From: JBJXHN01 sp046233135
GTDB taxonomy: Bacteria; Pseudomonadota; Alphaproteobacteria; Rhodospirillales; Rhodospirillaceae
NCBI GenBank assembly: GCA_046233135.1
Contig: JBJXHN010000006.1
Span: 1-64,000, forward strand
DNA length: 64,000 nt
Reading direction: 5' to 3'
Below are positions 16,631 to 23,214 of the stretch, piece after piece. The translations under genes and the position numbers were made by a program. The notes under the pieces were generated by a model. The model made no database searches. It had not been told where the DNA came from and saw only the letters and a program-made list of their open reading frames with translations. Numbering within the stretch: position 1 is the first letter of the stretch; each line of letters begins with the position of its first letter.

Positions 16631-17008
16631 GTGAGGGAAGCTCTGGCCATCCTGTGTGTGGACGATGTGATCAGCCTGCGCCGGATGATCGCCTTGACCC
16701 TGGCCGCCGAAGGGCATCACGTTCTGGAAGCCTCCGATGGAGCGGAAGCCTTGCGCCTGTTGGACGGCGGTGCGGCCGTCGATCTTGTCCTGACCGCTCT
16801 GACCATGTCCGGAATGGATGGGCTGTCCCTGCTCCGCGCCTTGCGCGCCTCTCCGCATCTCCCTGACATTCCGGTGATCGTCCTTCCGGCCGAAGGCGAC
16901 GTGACTGGCCGGGTCGAGGCCATGGCGGCCGGCGCGGTGGCCTGGATCGCCAAACCCGTACAGTTCGCCGTGCTGCGGGACGTGATCGAGCGGGTGCGCA
17001 GGTCCTGA
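16631..17008 (+). CDS. Receiver-domain protein lacking the phospho-acceptor Asp
   Basis: A 125-residue single-domain receiver. I chose GTG 16631, with AGAGGGGAC just upstream. The acidic pair is intact (D11/D12 in ILCVDDVISLRRM), as is the Lys (WIAKPV). The phospho-acceptor position reads Ala56 (DLVLTALTMSGMDG; family consensus has Asp there), encoded by GCT. The conserved switch Thr/Ser before the Ala is Pro (VIVLPAEG). It therefore cannot be phosphorylated at the normal site and is a pseudo-receiver. It is apparently co-transcribed with the preceding intact receiver (14-nt gap), so it may work as a constitutive binding partner. The frame is intact and codon use is normal, arguing against simple decay. 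Confidence 0.85.
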   Translation: MREALAILCVDDVISLRRMIALTLAAEGHHVLEASDGAEALRLLDGGAAVDLVLTALTMSGMDGLSLLRALRASPHLPDIPVIVLPAEGDVTGRVEAMAAGAVAWIAKPVQFAVLRDVIERVRRS

Positions 17009-17050
17009 GACCTGTCATCGCCTGCATTTTCCGCAGATCCCCGATGCACC

Positions 17051-17085
17051 AAAAAAAGACCCCCCTCCCGGCACCGGGAGAGGGG
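17051..17085 (-). terminator. Strong intrinsic terminator on the minus strand
   Basis: A 10-bp GC-rich stem (17061-17070 with 17075-17085, one bulged A, loop GCAC) is followed on the minus strand by GTC and seven T residues. This is the classical Rho-independent form. Its orientation means something is transcribed leftwards from 17.1-17.7 kb. It may also help end the receiver operon arriving from the left. Confidence 0.75.
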
Positions 17086-17400
17086 TTACACCGTCGCAGA
17101 GGGGGAGGGGAGGGGAGCGCGACGGTCAGGGAGGAAGACGTCACGAGAAAGACGTCGATGGAGAGAGTGTAGGCCACGGTGAGAATTGATGCATTCTTTC
17201 TGCCGTATAGCGGGCGCGGAGAAAGGTTCTATACGAGGGATGTACTCACCGGGCGGCGGCGGGCAGGGGGCGCGTCCGGGCCGGCCATCCGGACCAGGCA
17301 TCCGGTCGTCCCCGGTGATGGTCGATACCAGGGACGAAAGATGGCAAAGCGTGTCTTCGTTGCCATCAATGATGGAGACACGCATCCGCGCATTCAGCAT
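17086..17400 (-). CDS. Possible small protein with an SD-sequestering hairpin
   Basis: ATG 17400 is preceded by GGAGGAG at 8-nt spacing. The N-terminal part (MLNARMRVSIIDGNEDTLCH) resembles the first strand and acidic corner of a receiver domain (compare RVLIVDDNED), but the homology ends within about 30 residues. The rest is Pro/Arg-rich and looks non-globular. The gene-like parts (hairpin-covered ribosome site, ORF, U-tract terminator) are ordered correctly. Alternatives are a decayed receiver gene or a non-coding RNA. I do not assign a function. Confidence 0.3.
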   Translation of the reverse strand: MLNARMRVSIIDGNEDTLCHLSSLVSTITGDDRMPGPDGRPGRAPCPPPPGEYIPRIEPFSAPAIRQKECINSHRGLHSLHRRLSRDVFLPDRRAPLPSPSATV

Positions 17401-17406
17401 GGCGAT

Positions 17407-17430
17407 CACTCCTCCGAACCGGGAGGAGTG
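17407..17430 (-). promoter_or_regulatory. Hairpin occluding a ribosome binding site
   Basis: A perfect 9-bp stem CACTCCTCC/GGAGGAGTG has a 6-nt loop. On the minus strand the 3' arm is the Shine-Dalgarno sequence itself, 6 nt before ATG 17400. In such an arrangement the folded RNA would hide the ribosome site, as in RNA thermometers and other translational switches. Function is inferred. Confidence 0.5.
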
Positions 17431-17521
17431 TTACGGCAGGCATCCTGAAGGAACTGGATGCGGATGTCGTTTCTTTCCAAGAGCTGTATCGGGTCATGGC
17501 GTTGTACGCGCCGACTTCGAC

Positions 17522-17575
17522 TGCAGCATCGAGCGGAAAAGTGGGTACCGGTTTTGCGGTCCACTCGATGCTGCA
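17522..17575. repeat. Nested inverted repeat containing an AAAAGTGGGTACCGGTTTT palindrome
   Basis: The outer arms TGCAGCATCGAG (17522-17533) and its exact complement (17564-17575) enclose an imperfect palindrome, AAAAGTGGGTACCGGTTTT, at about 17537-17555. Similar A4-GTGGN2ACCGG-T4 elements recur in intergenic regions of many alphaproteobacteria, from memory. It may be a dispersed repeat or a protein binding site. Confidence 0.55.
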
Positions 17576-17744
17576 ACTATATGATTCTAGGTCAAAGTGC
17601 CTGCCGTAAATCGATGCTGATTTAAGGCAGTTTGATCTAGTCGTAGTCTCCTGGGTCGTTTTCGCTGATGCTTTGTTTCATCGTGGCCGGTGCCTCCGGG
17701 CGGGGTGCCGGCCATATTCTCTTTCAACGGCTGTGAAGCCGCTC

Positions 17745-18140
17745 TCAGGTCCCGGTGGAGATCTTGGCGTCCACTTCGATTTCCACCAGCCACTCCGGTC
17801 TGATCAGGCCCTTGACCTCGACAAAGGTGCTGGCGGGTTTGATGGTGCGGAAGACATCGCCATGGGCGCGGCCGGCGTCTTCCCAGCGGCTGATGTCGGT
17901 CAGCATGATCCGGGTGCGGTAGACGTCGGACAGGGATCCGCCCAGGTCCTCGATGGCCTGACGGGCGATTTCCAGGCAGCGCAGGGTCTGGCCATACAGA
18001 TCCCCGGGGCAGGCGCAGCCGCCGCCCTCGGCGATGGGGGCGGTGCCGGAAACGGCGATCAGGTCGCCGATGCGTACGGCCCGGGTGAAGCCGATGGACT
18101 CCTCGTAGGGGGAACCGCTGGAAACGGACTGGCGAGACAT
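17745..18140 (-). CDS. RidA/YjgF/UK114 family protein
   Basis: A 131-residue protein. ATG 18138-18140 has a GGAG site 8 nt upstream; an open frame extends further but has no family similarity. Family features are AVRIGDLIAVSGTAPIAEGG near the N-terminus, the QTLRCLEIARQAIEDLGGSL segment and the C-terminal EWLVEIEVDAKIS. RidA proteins hydrolyse reactive enamine/imine intermediates made by PLP enzymes. The canonical Arg of the active site (family position 105) appears to fall in a region reading IRPEWLVEIEV rather than the usual P.R...EV, so this may belong to a non-archetypal Rid subgroup. It is divergent from a PLP-dependent aminotransferase gene, a sensible functional neighbour. Confidence 0.85.
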   Translation of the reverse strand: MSRQSVSSGSPYEESIGFTRAVRIGDLIAVSGTAPIAEGGGCACPGDLYGQTLRCLEIARQAIEDLGGSLSDVYRTRIMLTDISRWEDAGRAHGDVFRTIKPASTFVEVKGLIRPEWLVEIEVDAKISTGT

Positions 18141-18258
18141 TGGGAAATCTCCATATGGATCAGGACCCCGGAGCGGGGCGGGCGGAGCATAGCAAAGGGT
18201 GCAATGTCCGTCCCGGCTCCCGAACAGGTTTTTCCCGCTCCCGACAGGACATGCCCCG

Positions 18259-19173
18259 ATGGCCAAAGGCTCCCACGAGTACCGTCCCGACCCCCGCAAT
18301 GAAACCATCCTGATCGATATCAACGGCACCCTGGTGTCCCGCGCCCAGGCCGTCGTCAGTGTATTCGATTCCGGCTTCATCCTGGGCGACGGGGTGTGGG
18401 AGGGGCTGCGGGTGATGGGAGAGGGCCGCATCGCCTTTCTGGATGCTCACCTCGACCGGTTGTATGAAGGGGCGAAGGCCATCGATCTGGATATCGGCCT
18501 GTCCCGGGCCGAGTTGGCCGCGCGGCTGAAGGCGGTGCTGGAGGCCAACTCCATGACCGATGGCGTCCACATTCGCCTGATGGTCACCCGGGGCATCAAG
18601 GCCACCCCCTACCAGGACCCCCGGGTCACCATTTCGCCGCCCACCATCGTCATCATCCCCGAATACAAGACCCCCGACGACAGTGTCCTGGATCGCGGCC
18701 TGAGCCTGTTCACCGTTCATGTGCGGCGCGGCGCGCCGGATGTGCAGGACCCGAAATTGAACAGTCATTCAAAATTGAACTGTATTACAGCGTGCATCCA
18801 GGCCACCAAGGCAGGAGCCGACGAAGCCTTGATGCTCGACCCTCACGGCTTCGTAGCGACCTGTAATTCCACGCACTTCTTTATCATCCGCAAGGGCGAG
18901 CTGTGGACGTCCACCGGCGCCTATTGCCTGCCGGGGATCACCCGGGGGGCGGTGCTGCGGGCAGCGCGGGAGATCGAAATGCCGGAATTTGAAAAACAGT
19001 TCAGTTTGACCGAGGTCTATGGCGCCGACGAAGCCTTCGTTACCGGCACCTTCGCCGGCCTGGTGCCGGTGGTCAGTGTCGACGGCCGCACCATCGGTGA
19101 CGGCCGCCCCGGGCCGCTCACCGCGACGCTGCGGGCGGCCTACAAGGCGTTGGCCCTGCGGGAAGCGCAGTAA
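18259..19173 (+). CDS. Class IV PLP-dependent aminotransferase
   Basis: A 304-residue fold-type IV enzyme (IlvE / D-amino-acid aminotransferase / ADC lyase family). ATG 18259 follows AGGAC. Motifs: VFDSGFILGDGVWEGLRV (residues 35-52), HLDRLYEGAKA, the Schiff-base Lys candidate K172 (SHSKLNCITA), AGADEALMLD and YCLPGITRGAVLRAA. At the position where the family usually has Glu contacting the PLP pyridine nitrogen (E-x-T/S-x-x-N), this protein reads ATCNSTHFF, without Glu or Asn. The sequence therefore belongs to a divergent subgroup with uncertain substrate. A sulfotransferase-like gene follows 12 nt downstream and is probably co-transcribed. Confidence 0.85.
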   Translation: MAKGSHEYRPDPRNETILIDINGTLVSRAQAVVSVFDSGFILGDGVWEGLRVMGEGRIAFLDAHLDRLYEGAKAIDLDIGLSRAELAARLKAVLEANSMTDGVHIRLMVTRGIKATPYQDPRVTISPPTIVIIPEYKTPDDSVLDRGLSLFTVHVRRGAPDVQDPKLNSHSKLNCITACIQATKAGADEALMLDPHGFVATCNSTHFFIIRKGELWTSTGAYCLPGITRGAVLRAAREIEMPEFEKQFSLTEVYGADEAFVTGTFAGLVPVVSVDGRTIGDGRPGPLTATLRAAYKALALREAQ

Positions 19174-19185
19174 GGAGGTTGTGAT

Positions 19186-19974
19186 ATGACCGAGTCTCAA
19201 GATGCTCCCGTGCGTATCGCCCCTCTTCGCATAGCCATGTGGTCGGGACCGCGCAATATCTCGACGGCGATGATGCGCAGCTTCGAAAACCGGCCCGACT
19301 GCACGGTGGTCGACGAGCCCTTCTACGCCGCCTGGCTGGAGCGCACCGGCGCCGATCATCCGATGGCGGCCGAGGTGATCGCGGCCATGGATACGGACTG
19401 GCGCACCGTGGCCCGGGCGCTGTCGGAAGCCCCCCTGCCGGGCGGGGCGGTGGTGCAGTATCAGAAGCATATGACCCACCACATGTTGCCCGACTGGACC
19501 TGGGACTGGGCGCGGCAGGTGACCCATGCCTTCCTGATCCGTGATCCGGCCGAGGTGGTGGCCAGCTATCACAAGGCCCGGCCCACCCATCCGGTGACGC
19601 CGGAGGACGTGGGCATCCCTCAGCAGGCGGCCATCTGGCGCCGGCTGGCCGAGGAAACCGGCCGGCCGCCACCGGTGGTCGACGCGCAGGACGTGCTACG
19701 GAATCCGGAAGGAATGGTGCGGGCGCTGTGCACGGCCCTGGAGCTGGCCTTTACCCCGGCGATGCTGTCCTGGCCGCCGGGACGGCGGGTGACGGATGGT
19801 GCCTGGGCCCCTCACTGGTATGCGGCGGTGGAGGTCTCCACCGGCTTTCAGCCCTATCGTCCGTCACTTCCGGACCTGACACCGGCATTGCATGCGGTTG
19901 CGGAAGCCTGCCGTCCGGCCTACGAGGCCTTGCGGGACCACCGGCTGGTGGCGGAAGGGGCGGGAGAGGCGTAA
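19186..19974 (+). CDS. Sulfotransferase-like P-loop protein
   Basis: A 262-residue cytoplasmic protein. The start ATG follows AAGGAGG. Near the N-terminus IAMWSGPRNISTAMMRSF is the P-loop-like PAPS 5'-phosphosulfate motif of sulfotransferase folds; a central HAFLIRDPAEVVASYHKA matches the 3'-phosphate binding segment (RDP..V..S). It follows a class IV aminotransferase gene by 12 nt. In plants, proteins named branched-chain aminotransferase-like combine these two domains in one chain (from memory), which supports a shared pathway. The acceptor is unknown and sulfotransferase activity is inferred from fold only. Confidence 0.82.
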   Translation: MTESQDAPVRIAPLRIAMWSGPRNISTAMMRSFENRPDCTVVDEPFYAAWLERTGADHPMAAEVIAAMDTDWRTVARALSEAPLPGGAVVQYQKHMTHHMLPDWTWDWARQVTHAFLIRDPAEVVASYHKARPTHPVTPEDVGIPQQAAIWRRLAEETGRPPPVVDAQDVLRNPEGMVRALCTALELAFTPAMLSWPPGRRVTDGAWAPHWYAAVEVSTGFQPYRPSLPDLTPALHAVAEACRPAYEALRDHRLVAEGAGEA

Positions 19975-20024
19975 ACTCCGGGCCGGTTTCCTTCCGATCC
20001 CCCGAATCAGTCGCGGAGTCCGCC

Positions 20025-20651
20025 ATGTCGGCGCACGAGATCCTGTTGTTCATTCCCGCCGCCCTGCTGATGGCGGTTCCCTTTGGTCCCAGCAACTTTC
20101 TATGCTTCTCCAACGGTTTGCGGCACGGGGCCGTGCCGGCGGGGACAGCCGGAATCGCGCGCATCGTCGGTTTTTCGATCCTGATCGGCATTGCCGCCCT
20201 GGGGCTGGGGGCGGCGCTGTCGGCGGCGAGCTGGCTGCTGATCGGCATCAAGTGGTTCGGCATCGGCTATCTGGCCTGGCTGGGCTGGCGCATCTGGAAG
20301 GCGCCGCCGCCGGATCTGACGCGGCGGGTGAGCGATGGTCCCCGGCCGAAGGCCTCGCTGTCCGCTCTGGCCCGCATGGAGTTCACCACGGCCATCGCCA
20401 ACCCCAAGGCCATCCTGTATTTTACCGCCGCCTTCCCCCAGTTCATCGGCGATGCGGCCAATTTCACCGAGCGGTTCCTGATTCTGGGCGCGGTGTTCCT
20501 GGTCTGCGAATACATGGTGCTGTGGGGCTATGCCCTGGTTGGTGGCGGTCTGGCCTCCAGCGGTTTGCTGGACGGAGTACGTCGGTGGATCAACAAGATC
20601 ACCGGCGCCACCTTCCTGGGTTTCGCTGGCGCCATGGTCGCCAATCAATAA
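20025..20651 (+). CDS. LysE/RhtB family amino-acid exporter
   Basis: A 208-residue inner-membrane protein with about six hydrophobic segments. ATG 20025 is chosen because the protein starts directly with the first family segment (HEILLFIPAALLMAVPFGPS, then NFLCFSNGLRHG; family consensus PGP near the first helix). Other family traits are WFGIGYLAWLGWRIWK and the FTTAIANPKAILYF stretch. The substrate is probably an amino acid or analogue. It follows the sulfotransferase-like gene by 50 nt and may belong to that operon. Confidence 0.85.
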   Translation: MSAHEILLFIPAALLMAVPFGPSNFLCFSNGLRHGAVPAGTAGIARIVGFSILIGIAALGLGAALSAASWLLIGIKWFGIGYLAWLGWRIWKAPPPDLTRRVSDGPRPKASLSALARMEFTTAIANPKAILYFTAAFPQFIGDAANFTERFLILGAVFLVCEYMVLWGYALVGGGLASSGLLDGVRRWINKITGATFLGFAGAMVANQ

Positions 20652-20787
20652 GGTCTGTGGCCGGGTCCGAGTGCTCCGGCCCCGGAATTACCCCAGCGTT
20701 GCCACAATTCCTGTGCGTTGCGTCACAGACCGGCCGCATCGGGCTGGCGTACTGTGGGTCTAGTCACTGATCAAAGGATACGGACCC

Positions 20788-20913
20788 ATGCATGCCACCC
20801 TGTTCTCCGCCGAGGGGAAGGACATCGCCGGCGCGGTTTTGCGTCCGGCGCTGACCATCCTGGTCGGGGCGGCGCTGATGGCTTTCGTTGCCGCCGGCAG
20901 CACGCTCTTCTAA
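20788..20913 (+). CDS. 41-residue single-pass membrane peptide
   Basis: ATG 20788 is preceded by AAAGGA at 9-nt spacing. The peptide begins MHATLFSAEGKDIAGAVLRP, followed by one hydrophobic helix (ALTILVGAALMAFVAAG) and ends STLF. A perfect GC-rich hairpin with a T-rich tail follows 42 nt after the stop. It thus forms its own tidy transcription unit between lysE and lysR. No family is recognised. Confidence 0.6.
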   Translation: MHATLFSAEGKDIAGAVLRPALTILVGAALMAFVAAGSTLF

Positions 20914-20955
20914 CCGCTTTTACGCATTGCCTTTTCTTGGTTTTCAAGACAGCCG

Positions 20956-20993
20956 CGGCACGCGGGGGGTCCCCCTCGCGTGCCGTTTGCTTT
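20956..20993 (+). terminator. Rho-independent terminator
   Basis: The stem CGGCACGCG(GGGG) pairs with (CCCC)T-CGCGTGCCG (about 20956-20985), followed by TTTGCTTT. It ends the 41-residue peptide transcript and could also serve the convergent lysR gene. Confidence 0.75.
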
Positions 20994-21005
20994 GGCCGGG
21001 CCTGA

Positions 21006-21941
21006 TCATCCGATATGCCGGCCGAAGGTGCGGGCTTCCGTGCGGACCATGTCGGCCAGGGCCGCGGCGGCGCGGGGCAGGGGGGCATCCCGCGACCAGG
21101 CCAGGACGATGGAGCGCACCAGCGGCGGCGTACCCAGGGGGCGCGCCACCAGGGTGCCGGCGGCCAGCTGGGCGGGGAAGGCGGAGGGCGCATGGATCAG
21201 CAGCCCCAATCCCATCACTGCCAGTTCCGACAGAACCCGAAGGCTGTCCGCCTCCAGCGACACATCCAGGGCCACCCCATGCCGGAAGGCGGCCTGTTCC
21301 AGGATCGCCCGCAGGCCGTGGCGCCGCCCGGGCAGAATCAACGGCAGGCCGGTCACCCCGTGCACCGGCAAGGGTAAGGCATCCGGCCCCCAGGCGGGGC
21401 CGTCGGCGACGGCGGGCATCCGGCCGGGGGCGCCGATCAGGGCCAGCGACTCTTCCAACAGGGGTTCGCTGGTCAGGGCCGGGCTGACCGTTCCGGCATA
21501 GAGCAGGCCCAGGTCCACCGCGCCGGACAGCAGGCCGTCCTGCACCACGCCGCTCAATTCCTCGACAATGGTCAGACCGACCAGGGGGTGGCGCTGGTGG
21601 AAACCGGCGACCACCGGCCCGGTCAGCCGCACGCCGACGCTGGGCGGCAGGCCGAAGCATACCCGGCCCGACAACTGTCCTCGCCGGGCGGCCAGGGCCT
21701 GGCGGGTGGCGGTCATGTCATCCAGTATGCCGCGTGCCCGCTCCGCCAGCAAAAGACCGGCGTCCGTCGGCTCCGCGCCCCGGCCGGTGCGGCGCAGCAA
21801 CCGCTCCCCCAGGTCCTCTTCCAGCAGGCGGATCTGCCGGGACAGGGCCGGCTGGGTCAGATGCAGGCGGTCGGCGGCGGCACTGAAACTGCCGGTCTCG
21901 ACGATATGCAGAAAGGCGCGCAGCTGGCGGGGATCCATCAC
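21006..21941 (-). CDS. LysR-family transcriptional regulator
   Basis: A 311-residue regulator. The N-terminal winged helix-turn-helix (residues 3-62) includes LRAFLHIVETGSFSAAADRL and LTQPALSRQIRLLEEDLGER. The C-terminal LysR substrate domain (about 90-300) resembles the Nac/CbbR-like group that responds to small metabolites. It is divergent from an EamA transporter gene with 154 bp between start codons and an excellent palindrome in between, so it most likely controls that transporter and itself. The second Met is an equally good start. Confidence 0.92.
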   Translation of the reverse strand: MMDPRQLRAFLHIVETGSFSAAADRLHLTQPALSRQIRLLEEDLGERLLRRTGRGAEPTDAGLLLAERARGILDDMTATRQALAARRGQLSGRVCFGLPPSVGVRLTGPVVAGFHQRHPLVGLTIVEELSGVVQDGLLSGAVDLGLLYAGTVSPALTSEPLLEESLALIGAPGRMPAVADGPAWGPDALPLPVHGVTGLPLILPGRRHGLRAILEQAAFRHGVALDVSLEADSLRVLSELAVMGLGLLIHAPSAFPAQLAAGTLVARPLGTPPLVRSIVLAWSRDAPLPRAAAALADMVRTEARTFGRHIG

Positions 21942-21976
21942 GAAACCTCCGGCCGAAGAAGGAGGCCCCCATCCTT

Positions 21977-21995
21977 TCAGAGCGGTATGCTCTGA
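21977..21995. promoter_or_regulatory. LysR-type operator (7-5-7 palindrome)
   Basis: TCAGAGC-GGTAT-GCTCTGA is a perfect 7-bp inverted repeat with a 5-bp spacer. It lies 36 bp upstream of the lysR start in the lysR/EamA divergent promoter and fits the dyad form expected for LysR recognition sites. Confidence 0.6.
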
Positions 21996-22095
21996 GCAAT
22001 AACAAATGCTGATATCTGATAGTTCGGAAATTGAATGGCCTTATGGCGCGCTGTCCGTAGGATAGAAGTGTTCCGTGATTTCAGGAGAGTCCGCC

Positions 22096-23112
22096 ATGAC
22101 CGGTGGTCCCGTCCCCGCTTCTTCGGAAGCGGCTCCATCGCCGATTGCCAGTTCCGCTGCCGCCGGTCCATCCGGGGACTCAGCCGGGCATGTCGCCTTT
22201 GATGCGGCGGCCTGGATGGTGCTGACCGCGACCATCATGCTGTCGTTCAAGGGAATCGTGACCAAATACGCCTATGCGGCGGGGTTGGGCGTGGGGATGG
22301 TCCTGCTGCTGCGCTTTGCCATTTCGGTGCCGCTGTTCTGGATCGGCGAGCGCTGGATGAACCGGGGCAAGCCGATGGTGGGCCTGACCTTCCGCGATAT
22401 GCGGGACTGCGCGGCCACCGGGTTGCTGTTCTTCATGGCCACGTTCAGCGATTTTCAGGCTCTGTCCTATATCGATGCCGGGCTGTCGCGGGTGATCCTG
22501 TTCACCTTCCCGGCGGTGATCATGGTCTACAAGTCGATTGAGCGGCGGGCCTGGCCAGGACCGCGCCAGCTGACCGCTTTTGTCGTTACGTGGTGCGGGC
22601 TGGTGCTGCTGGTCGGTCCGGGAACCGATGTCTTCGCCAACCTGCCCTGGCAGGGGCTGGCCTTTGCCCTGACCTCGGCGGTGACCTACGGCCTGTTCCT
22701 GGTGCGCACCCAGACCCTGACCACGCGCATCGGCTCTTCCCGTTTTACTGTGATCTCCAACACCTTCGTGCTGATTTACATGATTCCGGCGGTGATCCTG
22801 CTGGACGACGGGTGGGACCTGCCGCTCGACGGCTTTGTCTGGGGCGCGATCAACGCCACTTTGTGCACCGTGGTGCCCTTCTTCCTGCTGTTCGAGGGGA
22901 TTCGCCGCTGGGGCGCGGAACGGGCGGGGCTGCTGACCCTGTGCGGACCGGCCTTCACGGTGGCCATGGCCATCCTGTTGCTGGACGAGCGCCTGGTGCC
23001 GATCCAGGTGGCGGGTTTCCTGGTGGTCATGGTCGGAGTGTCGGTCCTGCAGGGAACCGACAGGGCGTTGCTGCGATTGTTTGGTATGCGCAAGGTTGAT
23101 GCCGCCGGCTGA
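22096..23112 (+). CDS. EamA/DMT-family transporter
   Basis: A 338-residue inner-membrane protein. ATG 22096 has AGGAGAG just upstream; a GTG at 22075 is less likely. After a Pro/Ala/Ser-rich cytoplasmic head of about 40 residues come about ten hydrophobic segments in two EamA repeats. The first contains TGLLFFMATFSDFQALSYID and the second FLLFEGIRRWGAERAGLLTL with LLLDERLVPIQVAGFLVV, the typical second-repeat end. Drug/metabolite transporters of this type usually export amino acids or related metabolites. The neighbouring LysR gene is the likely regulator. Confidence 0.88.
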   Translation: MTGGPVPASSEAAPSPIASSAAAGPSGDSAGHVAFDAAAWMVLTATIMLSFKGIVTKYAYAAGLGVGMVLLLRFAISVPLFWIGERWMNRGKPMVGLTFRDMRDCAATGLLFFMATFSDFQALSYIDAGLSRVILFTFPAVIMVYKSIERRAWPGPRQLTAFVVTWCGLVLLVGPGTDVFANLPWQGLAFALTSAVTYGLFLVRTQTLTTRIGSSRFTVISNTFVLIYMIPAVILLDDGWDLPLDGFVWGAINATLCTVVPFFLLFEGIRRWGAERAGLLTLCGPAFTVAMAILLLDERLVPIQVAGFLVVMVGVSVLQGTDRALLRLFGMRKVDAAG

Positions 23113-23147
23113 TCCCCGTTCCGGTATATTTCGGGGATCCCCTTGAC

Positions 23148-23200
23148 CAGGGGCCGGGCGGAGCCGACGTGATGCGTCGGGCGCATCCGCCTTTCCCCTG
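23148..23200 (+). promoter_or_regulatory. Long nested stem-loop in the terC leader
   Basis: Three stacked perfect 6-bp stems: CAGGGG/CCCCTG (23148-23153 with 23195-23200), GGCGGA/TCCGCC (23157-23162 with 23186-23191) and CCGACG/CGTCGG (23164-23169 with 23175-23180), separated by small internal loops. The structure ends 14 nt before the TTG start codon, next to the AGGTGA ribosome site. TerC genes are known to be under manganese-sensing yybP-ykoY riboswitches in several bacteria, but the conserved loops of that riboswitch are not visible here. A second, simple hairpin (GATCCCCG/CGGGGATC, 23111-23139) just upstream may end the EamA transcript. Confidence 0.5.
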
Positions 23201-23214
23201 ATAATAGGTGACCC

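Larger units (their letters stand above)
17009..17744. other. 736-bp region without a firmly supported gene
   Basis: The region holds, left to right: the minus-strand terminator, a candidate minus-strand small ORF, its SD hairpin, the nested inverted repeat at 17522-17575, and a GC-rich hairpin near 17684-17712 (GGCCGGTGCC ... GGTGCCGGCC, with two wobble pairs) just past the 3' end of the RidA gene, which may end that transcript. A 36-codon plus-strand frame at 17341-17448, antisense to the candidate ORF, has only a weak ribosome site. Confidence 0.6.

Noticed and set aside
23148..23200. yybP-ykoY manganese riboswitch
   Set aside because: The stems are present but the conserved loop sequences are not; kept only as an unclassified structured leader.
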